From Devosia lacusdianchii (GTDB lineage: Bacteria; Pseudomonadota; Alphaproteobacteria; Rhizobiales; Devosiaceae): 64,000 nt of DNA. The stretch covers positions 2,356,001 to 2,420,000 of the forward strand of contig NZ_CP092483.1 in NCBI RefSeq assembly GCF_022429625.1. Reading direction: 5' to 3'. Positions within the stretch are counted from its first letter, which is position 1. Every line of letters begins with the position of its first letter. Both the position numbers and the translations under genes were made by a program. Below, one piece after another: positions 25,750 through 33,862 of this stretch. The notes beneath the pieces are model-generated. The model saw only the letters and a program-made list of their open reading frames with translations. It was not told the origin of the DNA and did not search any database.

Positions 25750-27255
25750 TCACTGCGTCTTTTGGATCGAGCGCAGGGTTGGGAACATCATGCCGATGAC
25801 CGGCGTCACGGCGATCTCGGGTATCGAATAATAGGTATTGTCGGCCTGATACCAGACGGACCACCAGGCAAGCTCGGTCAGCTTCTGATTAGCCGCGGCA
25901 ATCTTGGCGACCTGCTCGTCGCCGACGGCTGCGAGAGCATCCTCGATCAGCGCCTTGAGTTCGGGAACCTCGGCGAATTGCGGGGCCGGGTTGTACCACT
26001 GTTGGGTGGCAACCTGCCGCGCCAGGGTCGCCACCGGATCATTGTCCATAGCGACAAGGGCTACGAACATCGGGTAGTTCGGAGCGTTGACCTGATAGTC
26101 CATCATCTGCATGTCGTCCCAGATGACCCGAATACCCAATTCGCGGAATGTCTGGTCGACCACGGGCTGCCACAGCGCGAAAATAGGCGACATGGGCATG
26201 CTCACGTCAAAGCCATCGGCATAGCCCGCTTCGGCGAGCAGCGCCCTGGCCTTGTGGAGGTTGAAAGCATAGAGCGCGTTGAGAGCAGGGTCATTGCCCT
26301 TCTGCCCAGCCGGAAACACCTGATTGGTGACCTGGCCGGCACCTGCGCCGAGGGAGTTGAGAATGGCCGCGCCATCGAAGGCATAATTGAGTGCCTGACG
26401 CACCCGTACGTCGCCGAGCGGGGCCAGTGAGGCGCCCATGTGATCGACGAATTGCAGCCCGACCCAGGCTGAGACGCCCGAGGTGATATTCCAACCCATC
26501 TGCTTGGCCTGCTCAAGGTTGAGCGGGTCGGCAAAATTGACGTTGATCTGGCCCGACAACATGGCGTTGTGGCGCGCCGCCTGATCGATGATCGGGAAGA
26601 TGGTGATATTCTGGAACGGATAGGTAGCGCTGTCCCAGTGCTCGGCAACCTTCGTGAAGTGATATTCCGAACCGGCAACGCTCATTCCCTCGTCCAGCAG
26701 ATAGGGCCCCGACCCCACCGGAGCCGTCACCAGCGTGCCGGCCGCGATTGCGGCGGGCGAAGCCATGTAGCTGCGGCCCAGTCCCATGAGATAGAGCATG
26801 GTGTCGTCGCGCTCGCCGAGAGCGATTTCGATCGTGTCGGCATCGACGACGGTGATGCCGGTAACGTTGAGATAGGCCTCGCCGGACCGCGCGCCGGCCT
26901 TGAGGTAGTTGAGATTGGCCGCTGCCGCCTGGGCGTCAAAGGCCACTCCATCACTGAAGGTAACGCCGGCGCGAAGGTCCATGGTGAGCGTGAGAAAATC
27001 GTCCGAATAGCTCCAGGCCGTTGCCAGCACGGGGATCGGCTTGCCGGTAACATCAAGCGCCACCAGCGGATCATAGACCGCCGACAGATAGGGCCCGTCA
27101 AAGCCGATATCGGCCAGGCTAGGGTCCCAGGAGGTGACGTCGAGGAAATTGCCGATACTGAGGTCGGTCGGCGCGTCCTGGGCAATTGCCGCAGCGCCTG
27201 CGCCCAAAGTGGCGACCACAAAGGAAAGGGCTGCTAGTGCCCTGAATTGGTTCAT
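25750..27255 (-). CDS. Peptide-type ABC importer substrate-binding protein (SBP family 5)
   Basis: The start is the ATG at 27255 behind GGGGAGAGAACG. The 501-residue protein has an N-terminal signal peptide (MNQFRALAALSFVVATLGAGAAAIAQ, likely cut after AIAQ) and family 5 features: ADLRAGVTFSDGVAFDAQ, a domain with DADTIEIAL, and VRQALNYAFD. The fold binds peptides or other small molecules in the periplasm and passes them to the permeases. It is the first gene of the minus-strand importer operon (binding protein, permease, fusion, ATPase, then TetR, hydrolase, methyltransferase). A TAGAAT hexamer about 85 nt upstream could be its -10. Confidence 0.93.
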   Translation of the reverse strand: MNQFRALAALSFVVATLGAGAAAIAQDAPTDLSIGNFLDVTSWDPSLADIGFDGPYLSAVYDPLVALDVTGKPIPVLATAWSYSDDFLTLTMDLRAGVTFSDGVAFDAQAAAANLNYLKAGARSGEAYLNVTGITVVDADTIEIALGERDDTMLYLMGLGRSYMASPAAIAAGTLVTAPVGSGPYLLDEGMSVAGSEYHFTKVAEHWDSATYPFQNITIFPIIDQAARHNAMLSGQINVNFADPLNLEQAKQMGWNITSGVSAWVGLQFVDHMGASLAPLGDVRVRQALNYAFDGAAILNSLGAGAGQVTNQVFPAGQKGNDPALNALYAFNLHKARALLAEAGYADGFDVSMPMSPIFALWQPVVDQTFRELGIRVIWDDMQMMDYQVNAPNYPMFVALVAMDNDPVATLARQVATQQWYNPAPQFAEVPELKALIEDALAAVGDEQVAKIAAANQKLTELAWWSVWYQADNTYYSIPEIAVTPVIGMMFPTLRSIQKTQ

Positions 27256-27387
27256 CGTTCTCTCCCCTTTTTGCTGCCGGAGACCCCTCGCCTCCCAGCA
27301 TGCCGAACCACGGTTCGATTGGGTCACTCCGTGGCTTATTCTACATACGTTGACAAAAAGCACAAGGCGGCTTCCCGGTGAAGTCGC
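27256..27387 (-). promoter_or_regulatory. Candidate promoter of the peptide-type importer operon
   Basis: On the minus strand TAGAAT (27337-27342) has a TTGTGC 16 nt upstream, a plausible but weak promoter. The segment around it reads TTCTACATACGTTG on the plus strand (27339-27352) and resembles the sequence near 28391, with a shared GTAGAA then TAAG then CCAC on the minus strand. Confidence 0.4.
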
Positions 27388-28350
27388 CTACCAAACGCCA
27401 TCCGAACGAACGTGCTGATCAAGCCAGAGATCGGCCAAAGCCGGCCTGATCCGATCCCCCGCTTGGTTCAGCAAGGCAATGGCACCGAGATTGTTTTCGA
27501 GCTGCTCCAGACGTGACGCGCCGAATAGCACATTGGCGACATGCGAATTGGCGAGGCAGAAGGCGAGCGCCAATTGCACCGGGCTCACCTCGAATTCGTC
27601 GGCGATGTCCTTGAGCTTCGGAGCAACCGCATAAATACGCTCGCGAATAGCGCCGACATCGGCCCCGATCTTGCGGTTGGGCACACCGCGCCCGGCGAGT
27701 ATGCCGCCTTCGAGGCAATCGGAAGCCTGCAAGCCCAAATCCCCATCGGCAAAGAGCGCACTGTACTCGGCCCCCTCGGCCATAGAGCGGCGCACAACGC
27801 TATATTTCAACTGCGCAAAGCACGGCCCAACAAGGCCGGCCCTATCGGCGAAATCGAGCGCCTGCCGCGTGTGCACCAGATGCCAGTTATTGATGCCCCA
27901 GCTGTCAACCAAGCCATCGACAATCAGCTCATTGACCCCGGACACAACCGGTTCCATGCCGGGCGTACCTAAATAATCGCCGACCACCAGCGTGTCGAAA
28001 CGGTCGAGACCGGCGCGCTCGAGGCTGGTTTCGATCTGCTGGCGGAAATTGAGTTTCGGATATTCCCAGAGCCAGAGCTTTCCGCAGACCTGATAGTCCT
28101 GCCGCGCGACTCCTGCCGCGCGAATGGCTTCGCCAAACAGGATGTCAGTGCGCGAATGCTCCGCGTGCGGACCCATATTGTAATAGGCCACGTCGAAGAA
28201 GGCAGCCCCGACATCAACCGCCCGGCGCACCACCGACACAGCCTCCTCAAGACTCATCCGATCCCAGGTGTTCCATGATCCTAGCCCGAGCACCGGAACC
28301 AGCGGTCCGTTCCGTCCGAGTTGCCGTCTGGGCACATCGATTTTTGGCAT
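27388..28350 (-). CDS. Aldo/keto reductase-like protein, divergent subfamily
   Basis: The 320-residue protein has the TIM-barrel AKR layout (LGLGSWNTWDRMSLEEAVSVVRRAVDVG, FFDVAYYN, CGKLWLWE, GINNWH, SPVQLALAFCLAN). The lysine of the catalytic tetrad is seen in CGKLW and an aspartate-tyrosine pair in FDVAYY. The strand that normally carries the catalytic histidine (LIHRP) reads VVGDY, so the histidine is missing. It is a clear paralog of the protein at 30343 and shares LKYSVxRRS and the missing histidine. It is transcribed divergently from the SDR operon that contains that paralog. Redox or racemase-like activity on a carbonyl compound is possible. Confidence 0.82.
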   Translation of the reverse strand: MPKIDVPRRQLGRNGPLVPVLGLGSWNTWDRMSLEEAVSVVRRAVDVGAAFFDVAYYNMGPHAEHSRTDILFGEAIRAAGVARQDYQVCGKLWLWEYPKLNFRQQIETSLERAGLDRFDTLVVGDYLGTPGMEPVVSGVNELIVDGLVDSWGINNWHLVHTRQALDFADRAGLVGPCFAQLKYSVVRRSMAEGAEYSALFADGDLGLQASDCLEGGILAGRGVPNRKIGADVGAIRERIYAVAPKLKDIADEFEVSPVQLALAFCLANSHVANVLFGASRLEQLENNLGAIALLNQAGDRIRPALADLWLDQHVRSDGVW

Positions 28351-28463
28351 CCAATCACCCTTTTCCGTGCTACCCGAGAGTGGACTTATTTTCTACGTTC
28401 GTATAATTAACATGTTAAGTGTAGTTTGGCGACCCCAAAAATGTGGGGAGGGAGAAGAAGGAA
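28351..28463. promoter_or_regulatory. Divergent promoter region with TTAACATGTTAA palindrome
   Basis: This AT-rich gap holds a perfect 12-bp palindrome TTAACATGTTAA (28407-28418), a TATAAT hexamer at 28402-28407 on the plus strand, and on the minus strand a TTAACA then TAGAAA pair 17 nt apart. It should drive the aldo/keto reductase to the left and the SDR operon to the right, under a shared repressor that I cannot name. Confidence 0.55.
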
Positions 28464-29198
28464 ATGCCAATTCCAAGGAACGTTATTGTCACCGGGGCCG
28501 CGCAAGGTCTGGGCAAGGGCATTGCCGAGGCTTTTGCCGCCCTTGGAGACAAGGTTGTTGTCGTCGACCGCTACGGCGAGGGATCTGAGCGAACGGCAGC
28601 CGCCATTGGGGGCGATGCTGTGGCGCTCGACATTTCTGACGCTGCGGCAGTGGAAAGCGCCGTGGCTAGGATCGTGGCGCGGCATGGCAGAATCGATGTC
28701 CTAGTCAACAATGCCGGCGTGGTCGGCGGCGGCGGGACGGTTGTCGATCTCGACATCGCCCTGCTCGACCTCACCTATCAGGTCAATGTGCGCGGCACCT
28801 GGCTAATGAGCCAAGCCGTCGGCAAGCGCATGATCGCGCAAGGCAAGGGCGCAATCGTCAATGTTTCATCTATTGGTGGCCGCCAGCCGACCCCCGGCAT
28901 GGGTCACTATGAATGCACCAAGGCGGCCGTCGACGCGATCACAAGGTCTACGGCCATCGAAATGGCGCCCCATGGCATCCGCGCCAATGCAGTTGCGCCC
29001 GGCCCGGTGATCACGCCGCTGACAGCTGGCTTCGCCGCCCATCCCGAAGCCCGCGCCGCCTGGGAAAAGCGCATTCCGCTCGCCACCATCGCTGAAGTCG
29101 AACAGATCGCCCCGGCCGTGGTGTTTCTGGCGAGCGACGCCGCCTCGCACATTACCGGCGTCAGCCTCGCCATCGATGGCGGGCAATTGCTGGCCTGA
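28464..29198 (+). CDS. Short-chain dehydrogenase/reductase
   Basis: The start is the ATG at 28464 (MPIPRNVIVTGAAQGLGKG), behind GGGAGAAGAAGGAA; the GTG at 28443 is inside the ribosome region. The 244-residue SDR shows VTGAAQGLG, NNAGVVG, the serine in NVSSIGG, Y-E-C-T-K for the catalytic Tyr and Lys, PGPVITPL and a final IDGGQ. It is the first gene of an operon with an alcohol dehydrogenase, an aldo/keto reductase and an esterase, all in one direction with short gaps. Confidence 0.92.
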   Translation: MPIPRNVIVTGAAQGLGKGIAEAFAALGDKVVVVDRYGEGSERTAAAIGGDAVALDISDAAAVESAVARIVARHGRIDVLVNNAGVVGGGGTVVDLDIALLDLTYQVNVRGTWLMSQAVGKRMIAQGKGAIVNVSSIGGRQPTPGMGHYECTKAAVDAITRSTAIEMAPHGIRANAVAPGPVITPLTAGFAAHPEARAAWEKRIPLATIAEVEQIAPAVVFLASDAASHITGVSLAIDGGQLLA

Positions 29199-29218
29199 TC
29201 GCTTTTGGAGGAGAGAAA

Positions 29219-30325
29219 ATGATCCCGACCTCGACCCGCGCTGCCGTGCTGACAGGGCATGGCAAGCCGCTCGAACTGACCACCCTGCCCCTGCCGGAAC
29301 GACTCGATCCCGGCGCGGCGCTGGTGCGCATTGTCTGCGCCACGCTTTGCGGCACCGATATTGAAATCTGGGAAGGCAAGATGAGCTTTCCAGGCATGCT
29401 GCCCATGGTGCTCGGCCACGAAATGGTGGGCGAAATCATCGCCCTCGGGGACCGCACCCACGATGCCCTCGGCACCGAACTCAAGCTCGGCGACCGCATC
29501 GGCTGGTCGGAATCAACCTGTGGGGAATGCTATGGCTGCGTCAGCCTGCGCGAGCCGGTCGCCTGCGAAAAGCGCGGCTATGGCTTTCTGCAGCGCTCCG
29601 ATACCTTTCCCTTTTCAACCGCCGGGCTTGCCGAATTCAGCTATATCGCCCCCGGCTCGGCCAAATTGCGCATTCCCGACAACGTGAAGAACACCTGGGG
29701 CTCCATGGCCGGCTGCGCCGCGAAGACAGTGCTGCGCGCCGTGGACCGGGCCGGCGGCATCAAGGTCGGCTCCAAGGTCGTGATTCAGGGTTCCGGCGCA
29801 CTCGGCATCTTTGCCACCGCCGCTGCAAAGCTCTCAGGCGCGGCCGAGGTCATCACAGTAGGCTCACCCGCCCCCCGCCTCGATATGGCCAGGCGCTTCG
29901 GTGCAGACCGCGTGGTGGACATCGCCGTCGGCTCGGAAGCCGTGGTCGCAAAAGTGCTCGAGCTGACCGGCGGCCGTGGGGCCGATTATGTCTTCGACTT
30001 CGCCGGGGCCAAATCGGTCGGCAAGGAAGCGGTCGGCATGGCGGCCCAGCGCGGCAAGGTGGTCGTTGTCGGCTCGACCTCCCGCGACGACTATCCCCTG
30101 CCCTTGGGCCTGGTGATGGGCAAAGAGCTGACCATTCTCGGCTCGCTCAACGGCGACATTGCCGACTATGCCCGCGCCATAGACTTCTTCCGCGCCTTTG
30201 CCAATGCCATGCCGTGGGACGAGCTTTTTGCCGCTCCGGTCGGCCTGTCAGAAGCATCCGCCTGCGTCGATGCCATGTGCAAGCACCACATGATCAAAGC
30301 CGTCATCGATCCTCGCATCGCCTGA
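29219..30325 (+). CDS. Zinc-dependent medium-chain alcohol dehydrogenase
   Basis: The 368-residue MDR enzyme starts at the ATG at 29219 behind GGAGGAGAGAAA. The catalytic zinc ligands are seen in CGTD and GHEMVG, and the structural zinc set of four cysteines in the region CGECYGCVSLREPVACEK. The Rossmann part is marked by VIQGSGALGIFATAAAKL. Most such enzymes oxidise secondary alcohols or sugars with NAD. It sits 20 nt after the SDR and 17 nt before the aldo/keto reductase, suggesting consecutive redox steps of one route. Confidence 0.92.
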   Translation: MIPTSTRAAVLTGHGKPLELTTLPLPERLDPGAALVRIVCATLCGTDIEIWEGKMSFPGMLPMVLGHEMVGEIIALGDRTHDALGTELKLGDRIGWSESTCGECYGCVSLREPVACEKRGYGFLQRSDTFPFSTAGLAEFSYIAPGSAKLRIPDNVKNTWGSMAGCAAKTVLRAVDRAGGIKVGSKVVIQGSGALGIFATAAAKLSGAAEVITVGSPAPRLDMARRFGADRVVDIAVGSEAVVAKVLELTGGRGADYVFDFAGAKSVGKEAVGMAAQRGKVVVVGSTSRDDYPLPLGLVMGKELTILGSLNGDIADYARAIDFFRAFANAMPWDELFAAPVGLSEASACVDAMCKHHMIKAVIDPRIA

Positions 30326-30342
30326 ATCCTGGGAAATTTCAC

Positions 30343-31308
30343 ATGACCGCAACCGTCCCCCACCAGGCGCTTGGCGATACCGCCCTAAGCCTGCCGCTCC
30401 TCTCCATGGGCTCCTGGCATATCTATGACCGCATGGATTTCGGCCTCGCCGTCCGCATGATCCGACAGGCCATCGACGCCGGCATCAATATGTTCGACGT
30501 CGGTGTCTATGGCACGCCCGATACCCAGCCGCCGCCACTGACGGACATTTTGTTCTCGGCCATCGTCCGCGCTGCCGGGGTGCAGCGCAATGACTACCTA
30601 CTGTCCGAAAAACTCTGGCTCGAAGGCTTCGACCCCGACAAGGGGTTCAGGCCGCAGCTCGAAAACGCTCTCTTCCGCGTCGGCTCCGACCATGCCGACT
30701 TGGTGGTATTGGGCGACCTGCGGCGCGACGATCTGCAATTGCGCGATCTCGTGCTCTCGCTCGCCGAACTCAAAAAGGCCGGTCTTATCCGCGCCTGGGG
30801 CGTCAACAATTGGTCGGCGACCAATATTGCCGCGCTCATCGACATCGCCCGCGCCGAGAGCGTCGATGCCCCGGCCATGGCGCAACTCAAGTATTCGGTT
30901 TCCCGTCGCTCGATTCCCGATGGCGCGCCCTTCGCAAAGCTCTTTGCCCAGGGTTTTAAGATGCAGGGCTCCGACGTGATGGAAGGCGGCGTGCTGGTGA
31001 AGCCGACACCCCCCGAACGCGAAGTGGGACGCGACCCCGGCAATATCCGCGAGAAGATCATAGCCTCGGTTCCGGCCCTCGCAAAAATCGCCGCCGACTT
31101 CGGAGCCACCCCGGCGCAGCTCTGCATCGCCTTCACACTCACCCACAAGCACAACATCAACACACTCTTCGGCGCCACAAAGTTGACCCAGCTCGAACAG
31201 GCCATTGCGGCGATCGAACTGGTGGAACGCATCGGCGCTGAAACCATCCGCGCCGCTGTGGAACCGCTCTGGGCGGACCGTGATGTCGTCAATCCCGAAG
31301 GCCCCTGA
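30343..31308 (+). CDS. Aldo/keto reductase-like protein, divergent subfamily (paralog of 27388)
   Basis: The gene starts at the ATG at 30343 (MTATVPHQALGDTALSLPLL). The much longer open frame from 29527 is a shadow over the alcohol dehydrogenase. The 321-residue protein has the same layout as the paralog at 27388: LSMGSWHIYDRM, MFDVGVYG, SEKLWLEG, GVNNWS, LKYSVSRRS and TPAQLCIAFTLTHKHNINTLFGATKLTQL. Again the lysine is present, while the normal catalytic histidine position reads VLGDL. Two paralogs of this odd type face each other across one promoter region, so they may form a hetero-oligomer or act on related substrates. Confidence 0.82.
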   Translation: MTATVPHQALGDTALSLPLLSMGSWHIYDRMDFGLAVRMIRQAIDAGINMFDVGVYGTPDTQPPPLTDILFSAIVRAAGVQRNDYLLSEKLWLEGFDPDKGFRPQLENALFRVGSDHADLVVLGDLRRDDLQLRDLVLSLAELKKAGLIRAWGVNNWSATNIAALIDIARAESVDAPAMAQLKYSVSRRSIPDGAPFAKLFAQGFKMQGSDVMEGGVLVKPTPPEREVGRDPGNIREKIIASVPALAKIAADFGATPAQLCIAFTLTHKHNINTLFGATKLTQLEQAIAAIELVERIGAETIRAAVEPLWADRDVVNPEGP

Positions 31309-31321
31309 CCGAGGATCGCTC

Positions 31322-32326
31322 ATGAGCACACCTAACCCGCGCCCAGTTCCCTATGCCCAAGAAATGCTCGCGACCCTAGCCGAGATCGCCCCCGAGGACG
31401 CACCCGACATGACTGCCGATGGCCTGGCGGCCGAGCGAGCAGCCATGGACCAATGGTTCCCCTCCTTCGAGGCGGCCATTGGCGATCACCCCATAGACTT
31501 TGCAGAATATTGCGTGCCCGGCCCCGCCGGCGCACCCGACATCATCGTCTCGGTGCTCTCGCCTCGAGGTCTCAAGCAGCGGATTGCTGAAGGCGCGGCT
31601 CCTGTTGCGGCAATGTACAACATTCATGGCGGCGGCATGATGGTAGGCAATCGCCGCATGGACGTGCCGCGCCTTGTCGATCTCGTGCTCGAATTCGGCA
31701 TTGTCGCCGCGACGGTGGAATATCGGCTCGCCCCGGAACATCCCGACCCCGCTCCGGTCGAAGACTGCCATACGGGCCTCGTCTGGCTGGCTGGATCAGC
31801 CAAGCTATTGGGGATCGATCCCGAACGCATCGTCATTATGGGCGGCAGTGCCGGTGGAGGCCTATCCGCCGGCGTTTCTCTGATCGCCCGCGACCGGGGC
31901 ACGGTGAAACTCGCCGGCCAGATGCTGCTCTGCCCCATGATCGACGACACCAATACGACCCCGTCGAGCCATCAATATCTGAGGGGCAATACCTGGACCC
32001 GGCAGCGCAATCTTCTGGGCTGGCGATCGCTCCTGGGCGACCGGGTTGGCACTGATGCCGTTTCCATCTATGCCGCCCCATATCGCGCAACGGACCTAAC
32101 CCGTCTGCCCCCCGCCTTCATCGAGGCCGGTAGTGCAGAGATGTTCCGCGACGAGAATGTTGAATATGCCAATCGCATCTGGGCGACAGGCGGCACGGCC
32201 GAACTCCATATCTGGTCCGGCGGCTTCCATGGCTTCGACTTCTTTGCGCCGAAAACCGAATTGGCCCGCGCCGCCCTCGATGCACGGAGGTCGTGGCTCA
32301 AACGCATTCTCGGCGGGCTGACTTGA
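31322..32326 (+). CDS. Alpha/beta hydrolase, HSL-type esterase
   Basis: The start is the ATG at 31322 (MSTPNPRPVPYAQEML), 13 nt after the upstream stop. The 334-residue protein shows the hormone-sensitive-lipase oxyanion motif HGGGMM, the nucleophile GGSAGGG, the acid in FIEAGSAEMFRDE and the histidine in GGFHGFDFF. These are cytoplasmic esterases or lactonases. As the last gene of the SDR, alcohol dehydrogenase, reductase operon it may hydrolyse an ester or lactone product. No signal peptide is visible. Confidence 0.9.
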   Translation: MSTPNPRPVPYAQEMLATLAEIAPEDAPDMTADGLAAERAAMDQWFPSFEAAIGDHPIDFAEYCVPGPAGAPDIIVSVLSPRGLKQRIAEGAAPVAAMYNIHGGGMMVGNRRMDVPRLVDLVLEFGIVAATVEYRLAPEHPDPAPVEDCHTGLVWLAGSAKLLGIDPERIVIMGGSAGGGLSAGVSLIARDRGTVKLAGQMLLCPMIDDTNTTPSSHQYLRGNTWTRQRNLLGWRSLLGDRVGTDAVSIYAAPYRATDLTRLPPAFIEAGSAEMFRDENVEYANRIWATGGTAELHIWSGGFHGFDFFAPKTELARAALDARRSWLKRILGGLT

Positions 32327-32540
32327 AGCATTACGTATGGCGGGCATACGGCTCGCCGTTGCGCATCCGAACATGCAGGACCGCAAACCGCTAAAGCCAA
32401 CAAAATCTAAGCAAGATGGCGTTCAGTCTTTGGCGTAAAACTAACGCCAGCGGACCGGAACATCGAACATTCCGGTCCGCTTCAACGGCCGCATACTTGC
32501 CCACTTGATGCCCGCTACGGCTCCATTTCCCAGACCCAGC
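32327..32540. terminator. Two adjacent hairpins between convergent genes
   Basis: The 214-nt gap between the esterase (plus) and phhA (minus) has no gene. It contains TGGCGT-N7-ACGCCA at 32431-32449 and, directly after, a perfect 12-bp stem AGCGGACCGGAA (32449-32460) with TTCCGGTCCGCT (32470-32481). Neither is followed by a clear T run, so terminator function is likely but unproven. Confidence 0.55.
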
Positions 32541-33416
32541 TCATTTGAGCCGCTGCTTGGTTTCCGGAAACTCCCGCCAGAATTCGCCTGTGCCCTGCCG
32601 GATCACCTGATCGTCGGGCAGGATTTCGAACGGAGTCAGCGTTGGCAGGGGCCGGACCTCCTCAAACTTGGCAATGAAGTCAGTGGCGCGCAGCGCCTCG
32701 AACAAATCCTCGAACCGGTCGATGACGAAGTAGGTCGCCTGGAAGTCGTCGATGTAATAGCCGGTGCGCAGCACCCGATCGAGGTCGAATACCGTATGAT
32801 TGGCCGACAAATCCTCGACAACGTAGCGCGCCTCCCCAAATGAAGAGACGATGCCGGCGCCGTAGATCTGGATGCCCTCGGGCTTGCGGATCAGCCCGAA
32901 TTCGATGGTGTACCAATTGAGCCGGCTGAGGAACTTGACGCCCTTGTGCTCGATGGCATCGAGCCCGATGCGCCCGTATTCCTGCATGTAGTCGGCATAG
33001 GCCGGGTTGGTCAGCAGCGGCACGTGACCGAAAATGTCGTGAAAGATGTCCGGCTCTTCGAGGTAGTCGAGCTGCTCCCGGGTACGGATGAAGGTGCCGG
33101 CAGGAAACTGGCGGTTGGCCAGCATCTGGAAGAACGGCCGCCCGGGCACGAGACCCGGCACCGCGACCACCTCCCAGCCAGTCAGCTCGCGCAGTCGCTT
33201 GTTCATTCGCTCGAAGTTTGGGACGCCCTCCGGGCCAATGCCGAGTGCCTCGAGGCCATCGAGGTATTCCTGGCAAACCTTGCCCTTGAGCGTCTCTTGC
33301 TGGCGTTCAAATAGCGTCCGCCAGATGGCGTGGTCCTCGGCCGTATACCGCTCCCAACCCTGATCGACGATGCAGTCCTCGACCGTCTGTGCAGTCAGAA
33401 TGGCGTGTGCGCTCAT
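32541..33416 (-). CDS. phhA: Phenylalanine 4-monooxygenase (phenylalanine hydroxylase)
   Basis: The start is the ATG at 33416 (MSAHAILTAQTVEDC), behind GGAGGGGACATC; the frame continuing to 33704 is an artefact over the Rieske gene. The 291-residue length is right for the bacterial single-domain enzyme. The iron-binding region HDIFGHVPLLTNPAYADYMQEYG holds the two histidines of the facial triad, and YWYTIEFGLI-like residues (LNWYTIEFGLIRK) carry the glutamate. It hydroxylates phenylalanine to tyrosine using tetrahydropterin. No pterin carbinolamine dehydratase gene is in the window. It is the last gene of the hpd transcript, 80 nt after the Rieske gene. Confidence 0.97.
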   Translation of the reverse strand: MSAHAILTAQTVEDCIVDQGWERYTAEDHAIWRTLFERQQETLKGKVCQEYLDGLEALGIGPEGVPNFERMNKRLRELTGWEVVAVPGLVPGRPFFQMLANRQFPAGTFIRTREQLDYLEEPDIFHDIFGHVPLLTNPAYADYMQEYGRIGLDAIEHKGVKFLSRLNWYTIEFGLIRKPEGIQIYGAGIVSSFGEARYVVEDLSANHTVFDLDRVLRTGYYIDDFQATYFVIDRFEDLFEALRATDFIAKFEEVRPLPTLTPFEILPDDQVIRQGTGEFWREFPETKQRLK

Positions 33417-33496
33417 GATGTCCCCTCCCAGGGCTCGGCTCGGTAGTAAAACGCTGCTCAATGCCGATCGTTTCCCGCCTCCTCGCGGGCTGGTTT

Positions 33497-33862
33497 CTAC
33501 CAGAGCACGGCGTCGAGCTTCAGTCGGTCGTTCTCCTCGTGAACGGCGATAGCGGTGAGGTTTGCGCCGGCGCAGGGACCGTTGACGCATTCGCCATTGT
33601 CGATGGTGAACATGGCGCCATGCATGCTGCACATCAGCATGCTCCCATCCGCGCTCAGCAGATTGTTGCCCTGGAAATCGAGGGGCAAATATTGGTGCGG
33701 GCAAGCATTGAGGAAAGCCTGGACCTTACCGGACCGGCGCAACAGCAGCACGGGGTAACGCTTGCCGCCAACCTCAAGTTCGGTCGAGCGGACAACGCCC
33801 TCGACAAGGTCTACCAGCGGATAGCTATCCGCTCGCACGTCAGGCGCAAGTGTGGACGGCAT
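33497..33862 (-). CDS. Rieske [2Fe-2S] ferredoxin-like protein
   Basis: The 121-residue protein carries a Rieske cluster site, C-P-H (near residue 56) and C-S-M-H (near 80), spaced as expected. A strand-rich fold surrounds it, and there is no N-terminal signal. Its start overlaps the HPPD stop by one base (TGATG), so translation is coupled to HPPD. It lies between two non-heme iron oxygenases, HPPD and PhhA, neither of which is known to need a Rieske protein. It may deliver electrons to a partner oxygenase elsewhere or keep iron in the reduced state; this is unresolved. Confidence 0.9.
   Translation of the reverse strand: MPSTLAPDVRADSYPLVDLVEGVVRSTELEVGGKRYPVLLLRRSGKVQAFLNACPHQYLPLDFQGNNLLSADGSMLMCSMHGAMFTIDNGECVNGPCAGANLTAIAVHEENDRLKLDAVLW

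Noticed and set aside
29527..30342. Long open frame upstream of the aldo/keto reductase (593-residue ORF)
   Set aside because: It overlaps the zinc alcohol dehydrogenase in another frame on the same strand, and its translation is rich in Arg/Gly with no known fold. The reductase proper begins at the ATG at 30343.
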